Shown: positions 43,701 through 56,542 of the stretch, piece by piece
How the letters are laid out: each line of letters opens with the position of its first letter
Numbering within the stretch: the stretch's first letter is position 1
Position numbers and translations under genes: made by a program
Notes under the pieces: generated by a model
What the model saw: only the letters and a program-made list of their open reading frames with translations
Told to the model about the DNA's origin: nothing
Databases searched by the model: none
NCBI GenBank assembly: GCA_019914945.1
Contig: CM034110.1
Location: 4,257,308 to 4,321,307, forward strand
DNA: 64,000 nucleotides
Direction: 5' to 3'
Origin: Typha latifolia
Lineage: Eukaryota > Streptophyta > Magnoliopsida > Poales > Typhaceae

Positions 43701-45440
43701 ACAGCAAAAGTGCCCTAAATATCTCATTCATTAGGCTTTGGAAAGTTAGTAGAGTATTTCCAAATAATTAATATCTCATATATAAACCATTATGCAAAGT
43801 CTTGAAAGTTACAACGGCGTCCTAGTAATTTTGTTTACTAATATTTGAAAATGTATTCTTTTGATGCTTTTATTCGCATTGGCACAAACCCTCCAATAAT
43901 TCAAGTGCATTTCTTCATCAAGGGTTATTTAGGTACCCTTCTTTATGACCAAAGATGTCATGAGATTAACTCCAACTAAAAATAAATATTATGGAGAAAA
44001 ATTATTGAGTGGTTTGCATATTGGTAGCTTGGTGGCTTGACTCAACAGCTCAACTTGGTTGATGACTCGGCGGTGCGGTTGGCTTAGAGGGGCAGCTTGG
44101 CACCATGACAACTTGGAGCAAATCTCAGTGGCGTTCAGAGCAATTATTCAGTGATATACATAGTTTAAAACTTAGACTAGACAGCTTACTATATTGGCTA
44201 AAGTTTGATAGGGCCTAAGTGTCTATGTATTTATAGAGGGCTATTTCTACAACAATTTTACATAATTAAACCTATTTTTGCCTCACACTCGGTGATTATG
44301 TGAAATTTAGTTTACAAGAGTTTAGATTGTTATCTACATTGAGCTAGAGCTCCAGCTAAAACTTAAAAAATCTTTGGGAAGGATGATTAAAAGCTTAACA
44401 CGTCTTATTTAACTTTTCAAATAATTTTGAAACCAAATAAGATAAAAAATTAAAACGAAAAAGTCATCAAATTCAAAATCTCAATAGCGAAGTGAGGATT
44501 TTTTCAAACTCTAGAAAAGGTAAAAAAAACATGCAAATTAACTTTAAGAAAGTATTAATTATTAATATTGATTCATGCTTGTACAATTTTAATTTTTATA
44601 AACAAAAGAGCGATGATATTAATGTTCAAATATATGTTCAAGTGACAATTTGAACCTATATATTTACTTATTTATTTAGTTTAAGATATATATATATATA
44701 TATATATAAAGTTTTGTTGCAGAGTCAAAACTCTAAATCTTCCACGTGAGAAAGCTACCAAAAAGCCGGTAGGTAGGGTTGGTGTGCATGCACTTAACCC
44801 TAATTTAATTAGCAAGTAAATTTGTTAATGGAGACGACTTTTATTGCCCTAATTAGGTGGCAAGTCGTTCGGAACTCGACAAGGTGAGGTGGTGCCAAGT
44901 CGAACGGGCCCACTTTATCCATGACTTTGGCTGTAATTAGTTGGTCTCCTAATTAATCACCTAATATATATTCTGGTATCCAGTTAGTCTAAACTAATTT
45001 AACTACCACCTTAATTTTCGTGGTTCCTATTATCACAGAATTAAAGGCTTTCGTAGTACATAGTATATATATACGTATATACGTACCCGCTCTTTAATTT
45101 GCGGCCTGCAACGTAAGCAGTTGATGGTTGGATTCATTCCTCCATGCATGCAACTAAGTGTTAATAGCTGACAGCGATCTCTTGGCTAGAACAGTCAAAG
45201 TTAAGGGATTTCTTATCCGAATTTATATCCATTTGGAACTGGGGGAGAGGAAGAAAGTCGAAAGCAGGTTCATGCATGGCATCTTTGAATCGATCTTTCC
45301 TGGTCTTACGTTCCAATTAATCTATACATTGTTTCCAATTGTTCACATACACAAGTTTGACAATCCGGCCTCTTCTAATTACACCAATTACTTTTACTCC
45401 ACCGCAGTCTTATAAGCACCAGATTTCTTGTGTAATAACT
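43701..45440. other. Intergenic DNA with an old repeat fragment
   Basis: 44030-44260 is related to 8108-8270 and includes TATTTATAGAGGGC, so it is probably a degraded LTR. A (TA)n tract lies at 44683-44709. The plus frame at 45158-45415 shows no motif and is not taken as a gene. Confidence 0.35.
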
Positions 45441-45449
45441 CTGATACAT

Positions 45450-45620
45450 TACTGCAAGAAAATTCGTCATTCGTAGCTGCCATTCTAGCAATTGAATATA
45501 AAGGATCTATAGCGGTAGAAGACAATTGCCGCAATATCTAGTTTTGTTCCGGTGAATTGTTCAATTGTCTGCATTCTATAGTGACAGTTGTTAAATGGAG
45601 ATACTCAAGGCAAACTAATA
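45450..45620 (+). mobile_element. Possible CACTA-type terminus
   Basis: TTACTGCAAGAAAATTCGTC (45449-45468) resembles a CACTA terminal repeat with changed first bases. It is followed by subterminal-like words (GCGGTAG, GACAATTGCCGC, TAGTGACAGTTG). No partner end was found. Confidence 0.3.
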
Positions 45621-48600
45621 GGTTGGATGTTTCTAAGGTCAAATGGGTGAGTGAATTGATTGAGATTTGAGCTATGATGTATACAAGGCGAGTAGCAATC
45701 CATGTCCACCAAATGTATGGAAATTAATCTTCTGGAAAGATTTTATCAAATGATTATAGTTGCTCAACCAATCTTAATGAGTCTAAATCCTAGAGGTCCA
45801 GAAGAAATACTTTCAATTAATTACTAAGAGAAGATTATGGGCACAAACTCGTTAAAATTTCTGAATTTTTTCTTTGTTTGATCGAAGACCAAAGGCCGAG
45901 TAATGTTATGATGGTGGTGGTGCTGATTGTGGTGATATCGCATTTAAGATAGGTTAGAAGTTGGTAACCGAAGTGGTGTTGGAATTCAAGTTTTACTAGG
46001 AAAGGAGGCATGCATAACAATGACTGATTCAAAATTTGAACGAAAATTTGATAGGGAAATGGAAGACATGAAGATGATTAAAATTCTTATTTATGACTAT
46101 GTAAACCAAAAATAAATTATCTATACGTCAAAGCCACCAAATTGTTGTCCCTGAAATCCTCGTATAAGCGAGTAGATTTTGCCTTATAACCAAAGCTTAC
46201 TTCTTCATGGCAGCCCACATTAATCATCTATATACACATGAACAATGTTTTCTTACTTCCCAAACTAAATTCTATTTTTGACATAGCACTACAAGACCAT
46301 CTTTTATCTCATCAAATCTTTAGAAGACTATTGATAGCGCCTACCCTTGGCCAACTTTATTCTAATTTTAACTCACAATTATGTACTTCAAATTTATGAA
46401 TTTAACTCTTATGCGCGTCAGACCAATTAAGTTGCAACTGTTAGATTTGTTATCATTGGTACCAATATTTTTAGCCACACGCAAATTGTTAGACCAAACT
46501 AACCCTCTCATCATCTAATTAGATTGTACTTACATGGGGGTAAATAGGTTTTTCACATCCTTGTGAACGGCTTACTAATAATTGCAACTTAGTCTGGACC
46601 ACAAGAGGATTAAGTACTTAATCTTAAAGTATGCATATAGGGGTAAATTAAAATTGGGTTAAACCACACCGAGATAAATTGTAATTTGAAGAAAAGAAAA
46701 TTTTCATATTACATGATGCAGAACAATAGTAATATAAAGGAAATCCGAAGGCGGTGCAAGTGCACTTTGACTCAATTAACAAGGGGTGTGTAAATTCACC
46801 TACCTCCAAATTTTTTTAGTGCCAAAAAGGCAAAAAAGTTTAGGAAATCTTATCTCTCTCTTGGTAATATGAATTATAATAGTCAAAACTGTGGAATTCA
46901 TCTAAAGTCTCATAGTTACCCGAAATATTCCATAGCGAAGAGATAATGAACTTTAAAGTGTCATATGTTATATAAATCATGGATATCGTGAGGTCATGAG
47001 TTGACGATTTTAAAGGTCTTTTGCTCCCATGAGAGTTATCAAAAGTAGTAAACTAAGCAAGATGTCTAATAGAAAGAATACAAGTGCATTAGCAGACATA
47101 AAGATCAACCTATATATCACCTTTCGCTTTACATCCGGATTGCAAGCTTTGTCATATTGGCAATGAGGTCACTTCTTCCACTTATCTATATCAAGGCCAT
47201 AAGATATCCGATCCTTTAAAGCATTAGCAAGCTTTTGTGGTCCTTGTTGGCAATGAGACAGCCTATTTCTACGCGGATGGTCATAAAGAGAAAAGATGAG
47301 ATAAGATATATAACCACAACATAGAAAGCAAATCATACGTAATTCTCTTTATAATCTGCATGGCTATAACGTAGTGGGAGGTGACATGCATGAACGTGGT
47401 GCCTTTTAGAAAAAGAGGAAGAAAAGAGAAAGAGGTGAGATGGACGCAGATGGAAGTTGAAAACTTCATGCGTTATCCGAAACACTTTACACGACAATCC
47501 CATCATCTATATATCATCTTATCTAACGCATTGCTTAGGTTGTACAAGGTCTTCACCTGTGTCTGTGTCTCCTTGCTTACGTGCAAAGATGCAGAGACAA
47601 CGTGGCAAAGGAGTTCAGTCATCGTCGATCAAAAGGATGGCTGTCCACGGCCGTCAAAAAGAAAATAAATGATAGAAACTTATGGTACTGTTTACGGTCT
47701 GGCGGCTATTGGAATTTTAATGTGCACTGGGAGGTACGTAGAACAATTGCCAATATGAAATAATGCCATTAGGACTAAAGAAAAAGTTTACCGATACTTA
47801 CATGATACATTATTTCACAGAAATTTACAGGAAAAACTATTTGCATGAAATAATGAAATAAGTATATTAAATACTATTCTTCTTCGATCTTTCTATTAGT
47901 AAATTGATGGAAAAATTACAGTTTATCCTCTCTATCATTTGGCCTAATTTCATGATGCCTCAGTATTCGTTAAATTCAAGCACTAAACTCCCTTGGGGTG
48001 GTGACCAAAGTATAACTCTTTTTTTTCCATTATATATAATGGTTTACCATTGACTAGCCTCTCCCACCAGAACACTAAATTAATATGACCAAAACATCCA
48101 TGAGTATCGCTCATTTACCTTTCTCCCTCAACCAGACCAAAATCCCACTCTACCAAATTTACCTGAAATCTCCACCTTTCTCCTTTATATCCCTCCAACT
48201 TTTTTCTCTCAGATCTCTCTCTATCTCTCCCTGATATCTCTTCTCCAAAATCTCCACAGTTCTCCCAACCGACCAAACCCAAACTCAACCTCCACCTTTC
48301 TCCTAGGCGACCATATGCAGCTGATTGAACCCAAAGCAACGACTGATAGAAGACAACCAATAAAACTTTGGAGGATAAGCATGTGTACTTCCTTTTTATC
48401 AAATGTTGGATAGCAATAACCACATTCATCAAACAATAGAGGATAATTGCATTCATCAAATAATGTAGTACTCTATTTTTGTGAATAGAGCACCTTGAGG
48501 ACTGCATAAACTCCTTGCAATATGTAAGTTGAAATAAACTTGGTTAATTTTATTGGTTAGTTCTTTTAATTGGTTATAGTTATAGTTATCTCACTAATTT

Positions 48601-48630
48601 TTTGGTTTGTAGGTTTACCACACATATTAT
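45621..48630. other. Unassigned intergenic DNA
   Basis: No domain is recognised. 46540-46700 and 47920-48060 carry pieces similar to the ends of the MITE at 37889. The frame at 47381-47668 and the C/T-rich minus frame at 48507-48115 (which repeats a GERWR-LGLV-W phrase) have no family match that I can name. Confidence 0.3.
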
Positions 48631-48631
48631 G

Positions 48632-48760
48632 ATTTTTGAATGGGTTGGTCCACTTTTGTGTCAATGGACCAGAGAATTATTGCCAAGGATGTTGCAGAAG
48701 ATTGATAAGCTCGTGAATGAAATATCTAACCTTAAGATAAAAGGAGAGGTTCTATTGTAA
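48632..48760 (+). pseudogene. Possible GRF-type zinc-finger protein tail
   Basis: The plus strand reads FEWVGPLLCQWTRELLPRML followed by a helix with KIDKLVNEISNLK. It resembles the segment after the GRF zinc finger in plant proteins (usually FKWVDPPMC..S..IIPGLLRRI.KLE). The upstream finger itself is not seen. Such genes are often carried or broken by Mutator-like elements, and one lies 1.2 kb away. Confidence 0.35.
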
Positions 48761-49829
48761 GGCACTTTGGACATTGGTGATTGTTATGCTGATGGTTTCT
48801 TTTTCTGTATGTTCAACTTTGATTTAGTAGGAGCATTGTGAGGGGAATAGAATGTTTGATGTTTAATATTTAATGTTGACAATCAATTATATTGATGTTT
48901 AATATTTAATTTTGACAGGCAATTATGTTGATGTTTAATATTTAATGCTGAAAATTAGTCGATGTTTACAGTGTTTATGCTAACTATAATTCTAATACAA
49001 AATAATTTTGATAGAAGAGTTCATAAAAAAGAGAAGCATCTAAACACAATTCTTGTTCCAAACATAATCTTGCCTCCAAACACAAGTTTTCATAATTTTG
49101 ATTCTGAACACAAGTTCTAGTATAATTTATATTCCAAACATAATTTTTCTCAACATAGTTTTCTAATATAAGGTTCCAAATAATACATTATCAGTAGTTT
49201 CAAACGATACATATATGTTTAGTAGTTCTAAATAACACATGTTCAGCAACAATACAATATTAAAAAAAATACGTCACTTCCTGCTGTATCTAACACAAAA
49301 TTTCAATATACATCTTCGGTAATTAGAAACACAAGTTCCAAACAAAAGTTAAATATCTTCAACAATTAAACGCTTATCCTTCTTTTCCATTGCTGCCTTG
49401 CTTGTGTTCACTGGATGCTATAAAAAGCGCAAATAATGTTAACCATGGCTAAGAGGGATGAGCTAATCAAGTTTCTAATTAATACTACGTTATAAGCTAG
49501 TAGGCCATTTTCTAAGACCAAATCTTGTAGAAAACCTTTTCGGAGGTTTTATTATTGTGGAAGGCTTAGTAATGGAAGACTCAGATGCTGCAGCAGTAGA
49601 AGGTTGATGTGCATTTCTTCTCGTCACTAGCTAAGATGCTGTAGCAGTAAGCCTATTAGGTTAATATGCAGAAGTAGAAGTTTGCAATAGTGTAGTTTTG
49701 GATAAAGATTTAATAGGTAGCTTTGCTCTATAACGCTGTATTAGAAAACAATACAAAGCATTACAAAAGTGTAATCTATCAAAATGGCAAATTAAAGCAT
49801 TACCTGTTGTGGCTGAGAAGAAGATACCT
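48761..49829. other. Unassigned DNA between GRF-like and MULE remnants
   Basis: 48850-48960 has a short repeated phrase (TTGATGTTTAATATTTAATGTTGAC, about three times). 49020-49340 repeats words such as CAAACACAAGTT. No coding domain is recognised. It may be the 3' side of the MULE. Confidence 0.35.
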
Positions 49830-50260
49830 GAGGGTGTGGGGGATCACTCTTTACCAACTTTGATTTGAGATGAATTGGACCATTACAAGACCTCTTGTTA
49901 GGGCTCTTTTTGTGCATTTTAACATACAGTATATTTATTTTTTCTTGTCAATGTGGTGGAAGTGGACTCATCCATTCTCCTAAGCATTTTAGGTCTACCT
50001 GGGGCTCTCCTATAAATAGGAGGAACTAATGGTGGTAGACACTATCTACCCAATCCTGTTTAGCCTGGCACTGGATATATCATATGGCTAAATGTTGCCA
50101 AATAGGATTCTCTAGAATAGCAAGGGTGGAGATATAACTCAGGTTCCTCTTTGTTTAAATAAAAGTTGCTAATGGTATGCCAGTGATGTCCCACATCCTA
50201 CATCCACATTATAGAATATTAACTATTATTTACAATAAATTTTATAGAGCATTAACTATC
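49830..50260 (-). pseudogene. Mutator-like (MULE) transposase C-terminal remnant
   Basis: On the minus strand, 50025-49960 reads PPIYRRAPGRPKMLRRMDES. That Pro-Pro/APGRPK/RR wording is the conserved linker before the terminal zinc knuckle of MuDR-type transposases. After a frame change a knuckle-like NKRSC remains (about 49890-49875), in place of the usual GHNKRTC. The SWIM and catalytic regions are not recognisable upstream. It is a fragment. Confidence 0.5.
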
Positions 50261-50884
50261 AACATGCAAAAACATATTATTTAGAGTTCTGCCTGCAATT
50301 ACATGTATATGAATTTACATCAATAACTGGTGTAGTATCAAAATAGTCCACCTCAAACATATTTCTCCATGGTAATTAGGATAACAAATCAAGTAGACTT
50401 ACATATTAATTACGACAACTTGACGCACTAATAAGGGTGATTAATATTGTTATTGTCATAATTACCATAGCACTAATTACTGCCAATACAAGGTAAATAG
50501 ACCACATTCTCCTAACTTACTTTATTGGATATTAAAGCATGTTTAATATAATTACCAAACTCTGATTAGAGCTAAATCTCCATTAAAAGCAATTAATAGT
50601 AGTACTCTCCTACCATTGCTTTATCTGTTACCATTAATTTATGACAATTATTATGGCTAACTAGACTGTTATCAAAAGATGATTAATAATTGAGGCTCAA
50701 GCTTGCCAACAATAATGAAATAAAATGACTAAAGTAAATTAAAATAGATTAGTAAGCAATTAAGCTACTTGGGCCTGCTTAAGGCACAAAAACCCCAACA
50801 TACGCCAAAAAAGCCACTTGGGTTAGGCCACAATCCAACCTAGAATAATATGGGTTAGAACGCAGCCCAACCCACAACAACACC
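50261..50884. other. AT-rich intergenic DNA
   Basis: Nothing recognised. The minus frame at 50970-50779 arises from the GGGTTGGGC repeats that follow. Confidence 0.35.
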
Positions 50885-51290
50885 ATGGGTTGGGCTGCCC
50901 CAGCCCAAACCAAATTGGGTTTGACTGACGGTAGCTCAACCCACCAAACTAGGGGCTGTGCTATACACATCCCAAGCCCAAAATGGGCTAGGCCATACCC
51001 AGCCTAGCCCTACCCAATAAGGGGTTAGGCTGCACACAGCCTAAGCCTAAGATGGGCTGGACCATACCCAGTGCTGCACCACCCAATAGAGGGCTGGGTT
51101 GCGCCCAAGCTCAAGATTGGATGGGCCATACCCAGCCCAGCACCACCAAATAAGGGGTTGGGCTATACCCAACCTAAGCCCAATATAGACTAGACTGCAC
51201 CCGACCTAGCACCACAAAACAAAGGGTTGGTATGCACCTGGCCCAAGCCAAAACCAACCCAGCAACAAGATGGGCTAGGCTACACCTAAC
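50885..51290 (+). repeat. Minisatellite, about 68-bp unit, five to six copies
   Basis: Units begin near 50885, 50951, 51019, 51088, 51152 and 51221 (steps of 66, 68, 69, 64 and 69). Each carries AGGGGTTGGGCTG, then CCCAAGCCCAA, GATGGGCTGG, CCATACCCAG and CAGCACCACC(C/A)AA. Copies are diverged. It stands about 0.5 kb upstream of an LTR, with no coding. Confidence 0.75.
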
Positions 51291-51814
51291 CCAGCATCAC
51301 CACACACCCAACTCTCTTCCCTTGACTATAGATCGAGAAAGAGGCAATACAATCGGCAAACACCGCTATCGAGAGCTGAGGCCAACACACTAGCCAGCAC
51401 TAATGGTCGGTATAGCACACAAAGTGCAAACCCAACAAGAGATAAGCACAAGCCCACCACGACAAAGGAGCTCGATGGCAGGGAGGGAAAAATACTGCTA
51501 GCAATCTAAGCGACCAACAGTGCTAGCTGACCACCCATAACCTCCCATAGGCACATGCACAAACCACAGAAGGTGATGCATGGCTAGCCGAGGTAGCCAA
51601 CAATGAGAAAGTTCTTCAACTAGGCCAGTGGCTAGGGTGAGGGGCTGCCCGAGATTTGCATCCATTCGAACGAGATTGATCTATTAGAATAGAATTTTCT
51701 CAAGAATAAATTCTATCTAACATTTGAAGTCCGTTTGAACTACTTTTAGAAAACAGTTATTCTTGATTGAGAAAAGGCTGTATTTGGTCCAAATGTGTGT
51801 CATTTTCAATGAGA
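51291..51814. other. Unassigned repeat-like DNA
   Basis: CATTCGAACGAGATTGA (51663-51679) and the following CCGTTTGAACTA resemble the GTTCGAAC motif but are isolated. No coding is recognised. Confidence 0.3.
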
Positions 51815-52620
51815 TTGACACACTTAGTTTGAGTCTTTTCTTATTGCATTAGTTATTTATTTTTATTAAAATAAAATTTTTGTAGGTTGCTTCAAACGCA
51901 GTTTGGGGCGCGTTCGAATGCCTTTGCGAACGTCTGCATCAGGTTTGCAAAAATAGAGAATGCGAAATGTGCTCGAACGCAGTCGGGCGCGTTCGAACGC
52001 CTACATCACGTTCGCATCGACAGAGAACGTCTTTTCTACATTCAAACGCAATCGGGCATATTCGAACGTGATTTGCGGGTATCCACTAAAATTAGAGTTA
52101 ATAATAGTTATTTTGGCTTGTTGGCTAGTCTCTATAAAGATGTGGATGGCAGCCAAAATTATAATGCTATTGGAATATTGATTTCTTGCCTCTCTATTTT
52201 CTCTCTACCTTAATCTCCCTCCTCCCTCTTCACCAACCTACCACCTCTACCGTTGGCAAGGTCTCTCTTAACTTCTAATCTCCCTCGTCTATCGAGTCCT
52301 CCCTTTTCCTTAGGATCTCAACTACTTCTTTCCTTTCATCTATATGTCTTAAACAACATCAATCATCCACTCTCATCTTTATTATCATCCATAACCCTAG
52401 CATCCACTCCACCCATCATCACCACCATCATCCGCACTATATCATATTTTTATCCCTGTTACAGTTCGAATCTATGAAGGGTGTAAAGAAAAAAAATATA
52501 GATCAGAGTTATGGATTAATTCCACTTGGTTTTGTAATTTTCTGACTAAGGGAGAATATTTGGTGAATATTTTTTCTCGGTTGCGCGGACTGCTTCCTAC
52601 AATAAATCTAGATCTTAAAG
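51815..52620 (+). repeat. 5' LTR with GTTCGAAC array (copy 6) and TATA at 52133-52139
   Basis: The array runs 51890-52070 with six to seven cores, several CpG-decayed. CTCTATAAAGATG follows about 65 bp later. It matches the LTR at 2750-3650 in the TATA neighbourhood and in the order of motifs. Confidence 0.7.
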
Positions 52621-52641
52621 AAATCATTCCATAACCTATCA

Positions 52642-52698
52642 TTGATATCAGAGCCTATCTTTTGGTACTGTGTAGAACCTATCATTGGTATCGAGAAC
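52642..52698 (+). other. Two primer-binding-site copies, 43 bp apart
   Basis: TTGATATCAGAGCC (52642-52655) and TTGGTATCGAGAAC (52685-52698) are each preceded by AACCTATCA. This repeats, with almost the same spacing, the duplicated primer site at 3653/3695. Confidence 0.55.
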
Positions 52699-52721
52699 AG
52701 GCGAACCTCAGACCTTCATTA

Positions 52722-54298
52722 ATGGTGGAAACAAAGAAGATGGCATCAACAAGGAAATCAATGGAGAACATATCGACAAGGGAAGACTCAATCCACGATA
52801 ACCCTAACCGTGAGGCCAATTCCTTTGGAGTGACCTCGGTAGGACCGAGTCAACCAACGTCCAAAGGTGTAAACATGGGCATGGCAGGGCATGTTCCAAA
52901 CATTGCTGCATAGAGTTGACGCAATACGGAATGATCATAATGCTTTAAAGGAATATGTCATGAACTGATCGACTTCGTCATCTCCTTGACAAAGATCGAT
53001 GCCTCAAGAAGGACCAGCGGTGGGACCACACTGAACCGATACTCCACAGGTCTAGGTGCGATATGTTAGTGTCAATGATCCTCTTTTATCTATGCCTACA
53101 CATCATCCCCCACCTCCGTTACAAAACCTAAGACTGGCAGTGGTAGAACCCGAGAGACGAGCGGCACTAGTGCACTTCGTTGATAAGGAGGATTGACACT
53201 TTGAAGATGAGGTTGATTCCTTTGGAGATGGTGATGGACGTGCTCGAGGATTTAGAGAAGGAGATCAACATGCACAAAGGTTCAGACTTGAACCAAGGAT
53301 CTTTTGTGAACCTGACAATACGGAATGTTTATGAAAAACTAAAAATAGCAATGACAACAACTCGTTCTAGCTTTACTGGACTTAACCAAAGAGTTCATTA
53401 TGGAATGTGATGCGTCAGGAGTTGGTATAGGGGTTGTACTAATGCAAGGAGGATGTCCCATAGCCTCTCTTAGCAAGGCTTTATCACAAAAATCTCAGTA
53501 ATTATCGACCTACGAGAGAGAAAGGTTGGCAATTCTACATACGGTGACAAAGTGGATGCCTTATTTGATCAGTAAACGATTCATTATTTGAATCGATCAA
53601 AGGAGTCTTCCATACTTTATGAGACAGCATATTCACACTCCAGTACAGTATAGATGGGTCACAAAATTCCTAGGGTATGATTATGAAATTCAATACAAGA
53701 AAAGAACCAAAAATAGAGTGGCAGATGTACTATCACACCAACCCGATACCGCCAAGCTTACAGCCTATTCTTCTCTCATTTTTCCTTTTCTTGACGAGGT
53801 GAGGTATGCATGTACATCTGACCCAGATGTTTTGAGATTATTACAGGAGGTGTTTGATGATACGGAGCGCTATCTAAAGTTGGAGAATCAAAGGGGTTTG
53901 CTGCTGGATTGCGGATGCATAGGTGTGCCCGCAAATGATGGATTGCGACAGAAATTGTTAGAACACTTCCACCAAACTCCAGAGGTTGGTTGTGAGAGTG
54001 TCTTGAGGACTTATAGGAGGATATCTTAGAGTTGCACGTGGCTAGAATTGAGGCGGGATGTGAGAAGTTTTGTTTGTGCTTGCGAAGTCTGTCAAAGGGC
54101 TAAGGCAACCACAATAAAATCGGTCGGATTACTACAGCCTTTACCTATACCGGATCGTATTTGGGAAGACATTTCTATGGATTTCATAGAGGGTCTTCCG
54201 CTGGTACGTGGTAATTCAATTATTTTTGTGGTCGTTGATAGGTTGAGTAAGTATGCATACTTTTCGACATTATCATATCCATTTTTAGCCAAGTAAGT
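52722..54298 (+). pseudogene. gag start, RNase H and integrase pieces of the chromovirus
   Basis: A gag-like start (MVETKKMASTRKSM, 52722) runs to 52912 and decays. From 53330 the frame pieces read FIMECDASGVGIGVVLMQ (RNase H, first Asp near 53405), then RWVTKFLGYDYEIQYKKRTK and NRVADVLSHQP (53650-53740), then integrase finger CACEVCQRAK (about 54078) and DISMDFIEGLPLVRGNS (54168-54218). The frame stops at 54296, and after a deletion the chromodomain WLGKPFDKATWELK is read at about 54358-54400. RT and the rest of the integrase are missing. Confidence 0.75.
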
Positions 54299-54464
54299 AT
54301 GCTAGGTACCGATGACGTCATGGTACCAGATTAGAGATAGAGATTCTAGTCAAATGGCTTGGCAAGCCATTCGATAAGGCAACATGGGAGTTGAAGATGA
54401 ATATTTTGGAGCGTTTCCCCGACTTTTCACCTTAAGGACAAGATGGGGGAAGAGTGGTGGACTG

Positions 54465-54655
54465 ATAAACTTAGTTAGGGTCTTTTCTTATTACATTAGT
54501 TATTTATTTTCATTAAAATAAATTTCCTATCGGTCGCGTTCGAATATGAAAAGGGTCGCGTTCAAACGGCTTTGCAAATGCCTGCATCAGGTTCGCAAAA
54601 ATAGAGAACATAAAATACGCGTTCGAATGTCTACATACTTTTCCAGATCTTGAAG
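54465..54655 (+). repeat. Truncated 3' LTR with GTTCGAAC array (copy 7)
   Basis: It starts TGATAAACTTAGTTAGGG after the polypurine tract and keeps only the first 190 bp, including cores at 54536-54547, 54555-54566 and 54618-54628 and the GGTTCGCAAAAATAGAGAA phrase. It breaks off near 54655 into the next element. Confidence 0.65.
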
Positions 54656-54679
54656 AAATCATTATGTAGCATATCATAA

Positions 54680-56130
54680 TTATATTAGATTGAATGGTGA
54701 TTTGTGATCTAGACAGACCAACAGAGTCTATCATACTTCATAGGCTAGTGAATTCACACTTTGACACAGTAGAGATCGGTCACCAAGCTGTTGGACTATG
54801 AACTGTACTATAAGAAGGGAGTTAAGAACAAGGCGGCAAATGTGCTATCATAAAAAAACCTACACTAGCTGAGCTAGCGGCTATTACTATATTGACTTCT
54901 TCGTTTCTTAAGGACTTGCAAAAGGCAAGTACTACTAACCTTGAGTTGTTGAGGTTGTTGTAGGAGCTGAAGGATGGCCCCACAAGCCATCCCGAGCTCG
55001 AGAGCCATAATGGATAGCTGCCAAATCGCAGGCGCATCCGCGTACCACAGATAATGCATTGCAAATCCAACTTATGGAACACTTCTGTTCCATCCCCAAG
55101 GCTGGACGTGATGGCATTTTGAGGACCAAAAAATGGCTTTTGTAGAGCTGCACATGGGCTAGAATGGAGATAAAGGAGTACTTCGAGCTTGCAAGGTGTG
55201 CCAAAGAGTGAAGTCTAATTCCTTTAAGACCATATGGTTTGTTGTAGCCCCTACTGATTTTGGAGTGTGTTTGATAGGATATCTCTATGGATTATATTGA
55301 GGGGTTGCTAACGATAAGAAGGTACCCTGTTATCTCCATTGTGGTAGACCGGTTGAGCAAATATGCGAATTTCTCAACTCTAGCACACCCAATTTTAACG
55401 AAAACAATAGCGGAGGCATTTGTGTGTGATGTTGTCAAGCTCCATGACATGTCCGTGCTCCATTGTTTCTAGGGATAACGTCTTCATCAATGATTTCTAG
55501 ACGGAGTACTACACATTCTAGGGAATTTGGTTGGACCTCAACTTGAATTACCACCCACATACAGACAGCTAAACTGAGGTGGTGAACCGGTGCATAGAGT
55601 GATATCTTCGTTGTTTCGTTGTAGAGCGCCCTAGACTTCCTTTCTTGGGTAGACTGGTCTTGCAATACTGCCTTTCACATCAGCATTGAGATGACTCCTT
55701 TTAAGGTAGTGTGTGGGAGGCCACCACCTACCTTGTAGACCTATGACTCGATGGTAAACTTGGTGCAAATAGAGATGAACCTTGATCTGGCAAATCATGA
55801 TGTCATCTTTAGGAGATTGAGGACACACATGGTAGCAGCACAGTTGCACATTAAATAGATCTATAACTATCGACATCATGAGCAAGAGTTTGCGATTCAC
55901 AGTCTTGTATTCATGTGTGTTCAACCATACTAGTAGGTGATGCTTAGACTGATGTGCAACCAGAAGCTGGCACACCATTATTTTGGGCCTTTTCACATGC
56001 TAGAGCGACTTGGACGGGAGGCATATTTGATGTTCTAAAGGGGTCTCGCATCCACCAAGTGTGCCATGTATTAGTTCTGAGGACTTGGGTGGGGGTAGAT
56101 AAGATCATTGGCATTGACATACCCTAGCCG
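54680..56130 (+). pseudogene. RNase H and integrase remnant
   Basis: Readable pieces are a TFVV-like RNase H end near 54790-54870, DISMDYIEGLLTIRRYP (55277-55327), VVDRLSKYANFSTLAHP (about 55337-55390), FVCDVVKLHDM (55420) and, after frame changes, an LNYHPQTD-like stretch near 55540-55575. Some fifteen or more stops and frameshifts make it the oldest-looking copy in this part of the window. The minus frames at 55082-54822, 55665 and 55996 are its shadows. Confidence 0.65.
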
Positions 56131-56141
56131 GTGGAGGAGAG

Positions 56142-56473
56142 TAGGGGTCAACTTGACTTGGTTCAAAATTGATTAAAATTTAGCTCGGCTCGATAACATT
56201 ATAGAGCTAGCTCACCCTATGCCTCTAATCCTCTCTTGGTGGGCCTATCTTACTTTTTAGCTATAATAATATAATCTTTTGCATCAAGTATATATAAAAA
56301 TAATTTCTAACTCTTCATTTTCCAATGTGGAAATAAATCTTATCCAACCAATTAAAAAAATTAATTTTTTATATGTAAAATGTAGGATTCGAACCCATAT
56401 CATCTTATTTGAGATTAAAGTGCATTATGGGTATACATATTACTATAAATTTTCAAATAGACAATACAAATAC

Positions 56474-56542
<69 letters not shown>

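Larger units (their letters stand above)
51815..54655 (+). mobile_element. Chromovirus-type gypsy element, deletion derivative
   Basis: In order: 5' LTR (about 51815-52620) with GTTCGAAC array and TATA, two primer-site copies, a gag-like start, then a jump to RNase H, partial integrase, a jump to the chromodomain, a polypurine tract (AAGATGGGGGAAGAG, about 54440-54455) and a truncated 3' LTR (54465-54655) with its own array. The RT, part of the integrase and most of gag are deleted. LTR edges are estimated from the match TTAG(T)TTGAGTCTTTTCTTATTGCATTAG versus the 54473 copy. Confidence 0.75.

Noticed and set aside
48115..48507. A 130-residue minus-strand protein
   Set aside because: It is built from a C/T-rich tract with an internal repeat, with no recognised motif. 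Left unassigned.
56384..56404. tRNA-like B box (GGTTCGAATCCT on the minus strand)
   Set aside because: There is no matching A box or cloverleaf upstream, and it lies within the hAT MITE. Such words are common in plant repeats.
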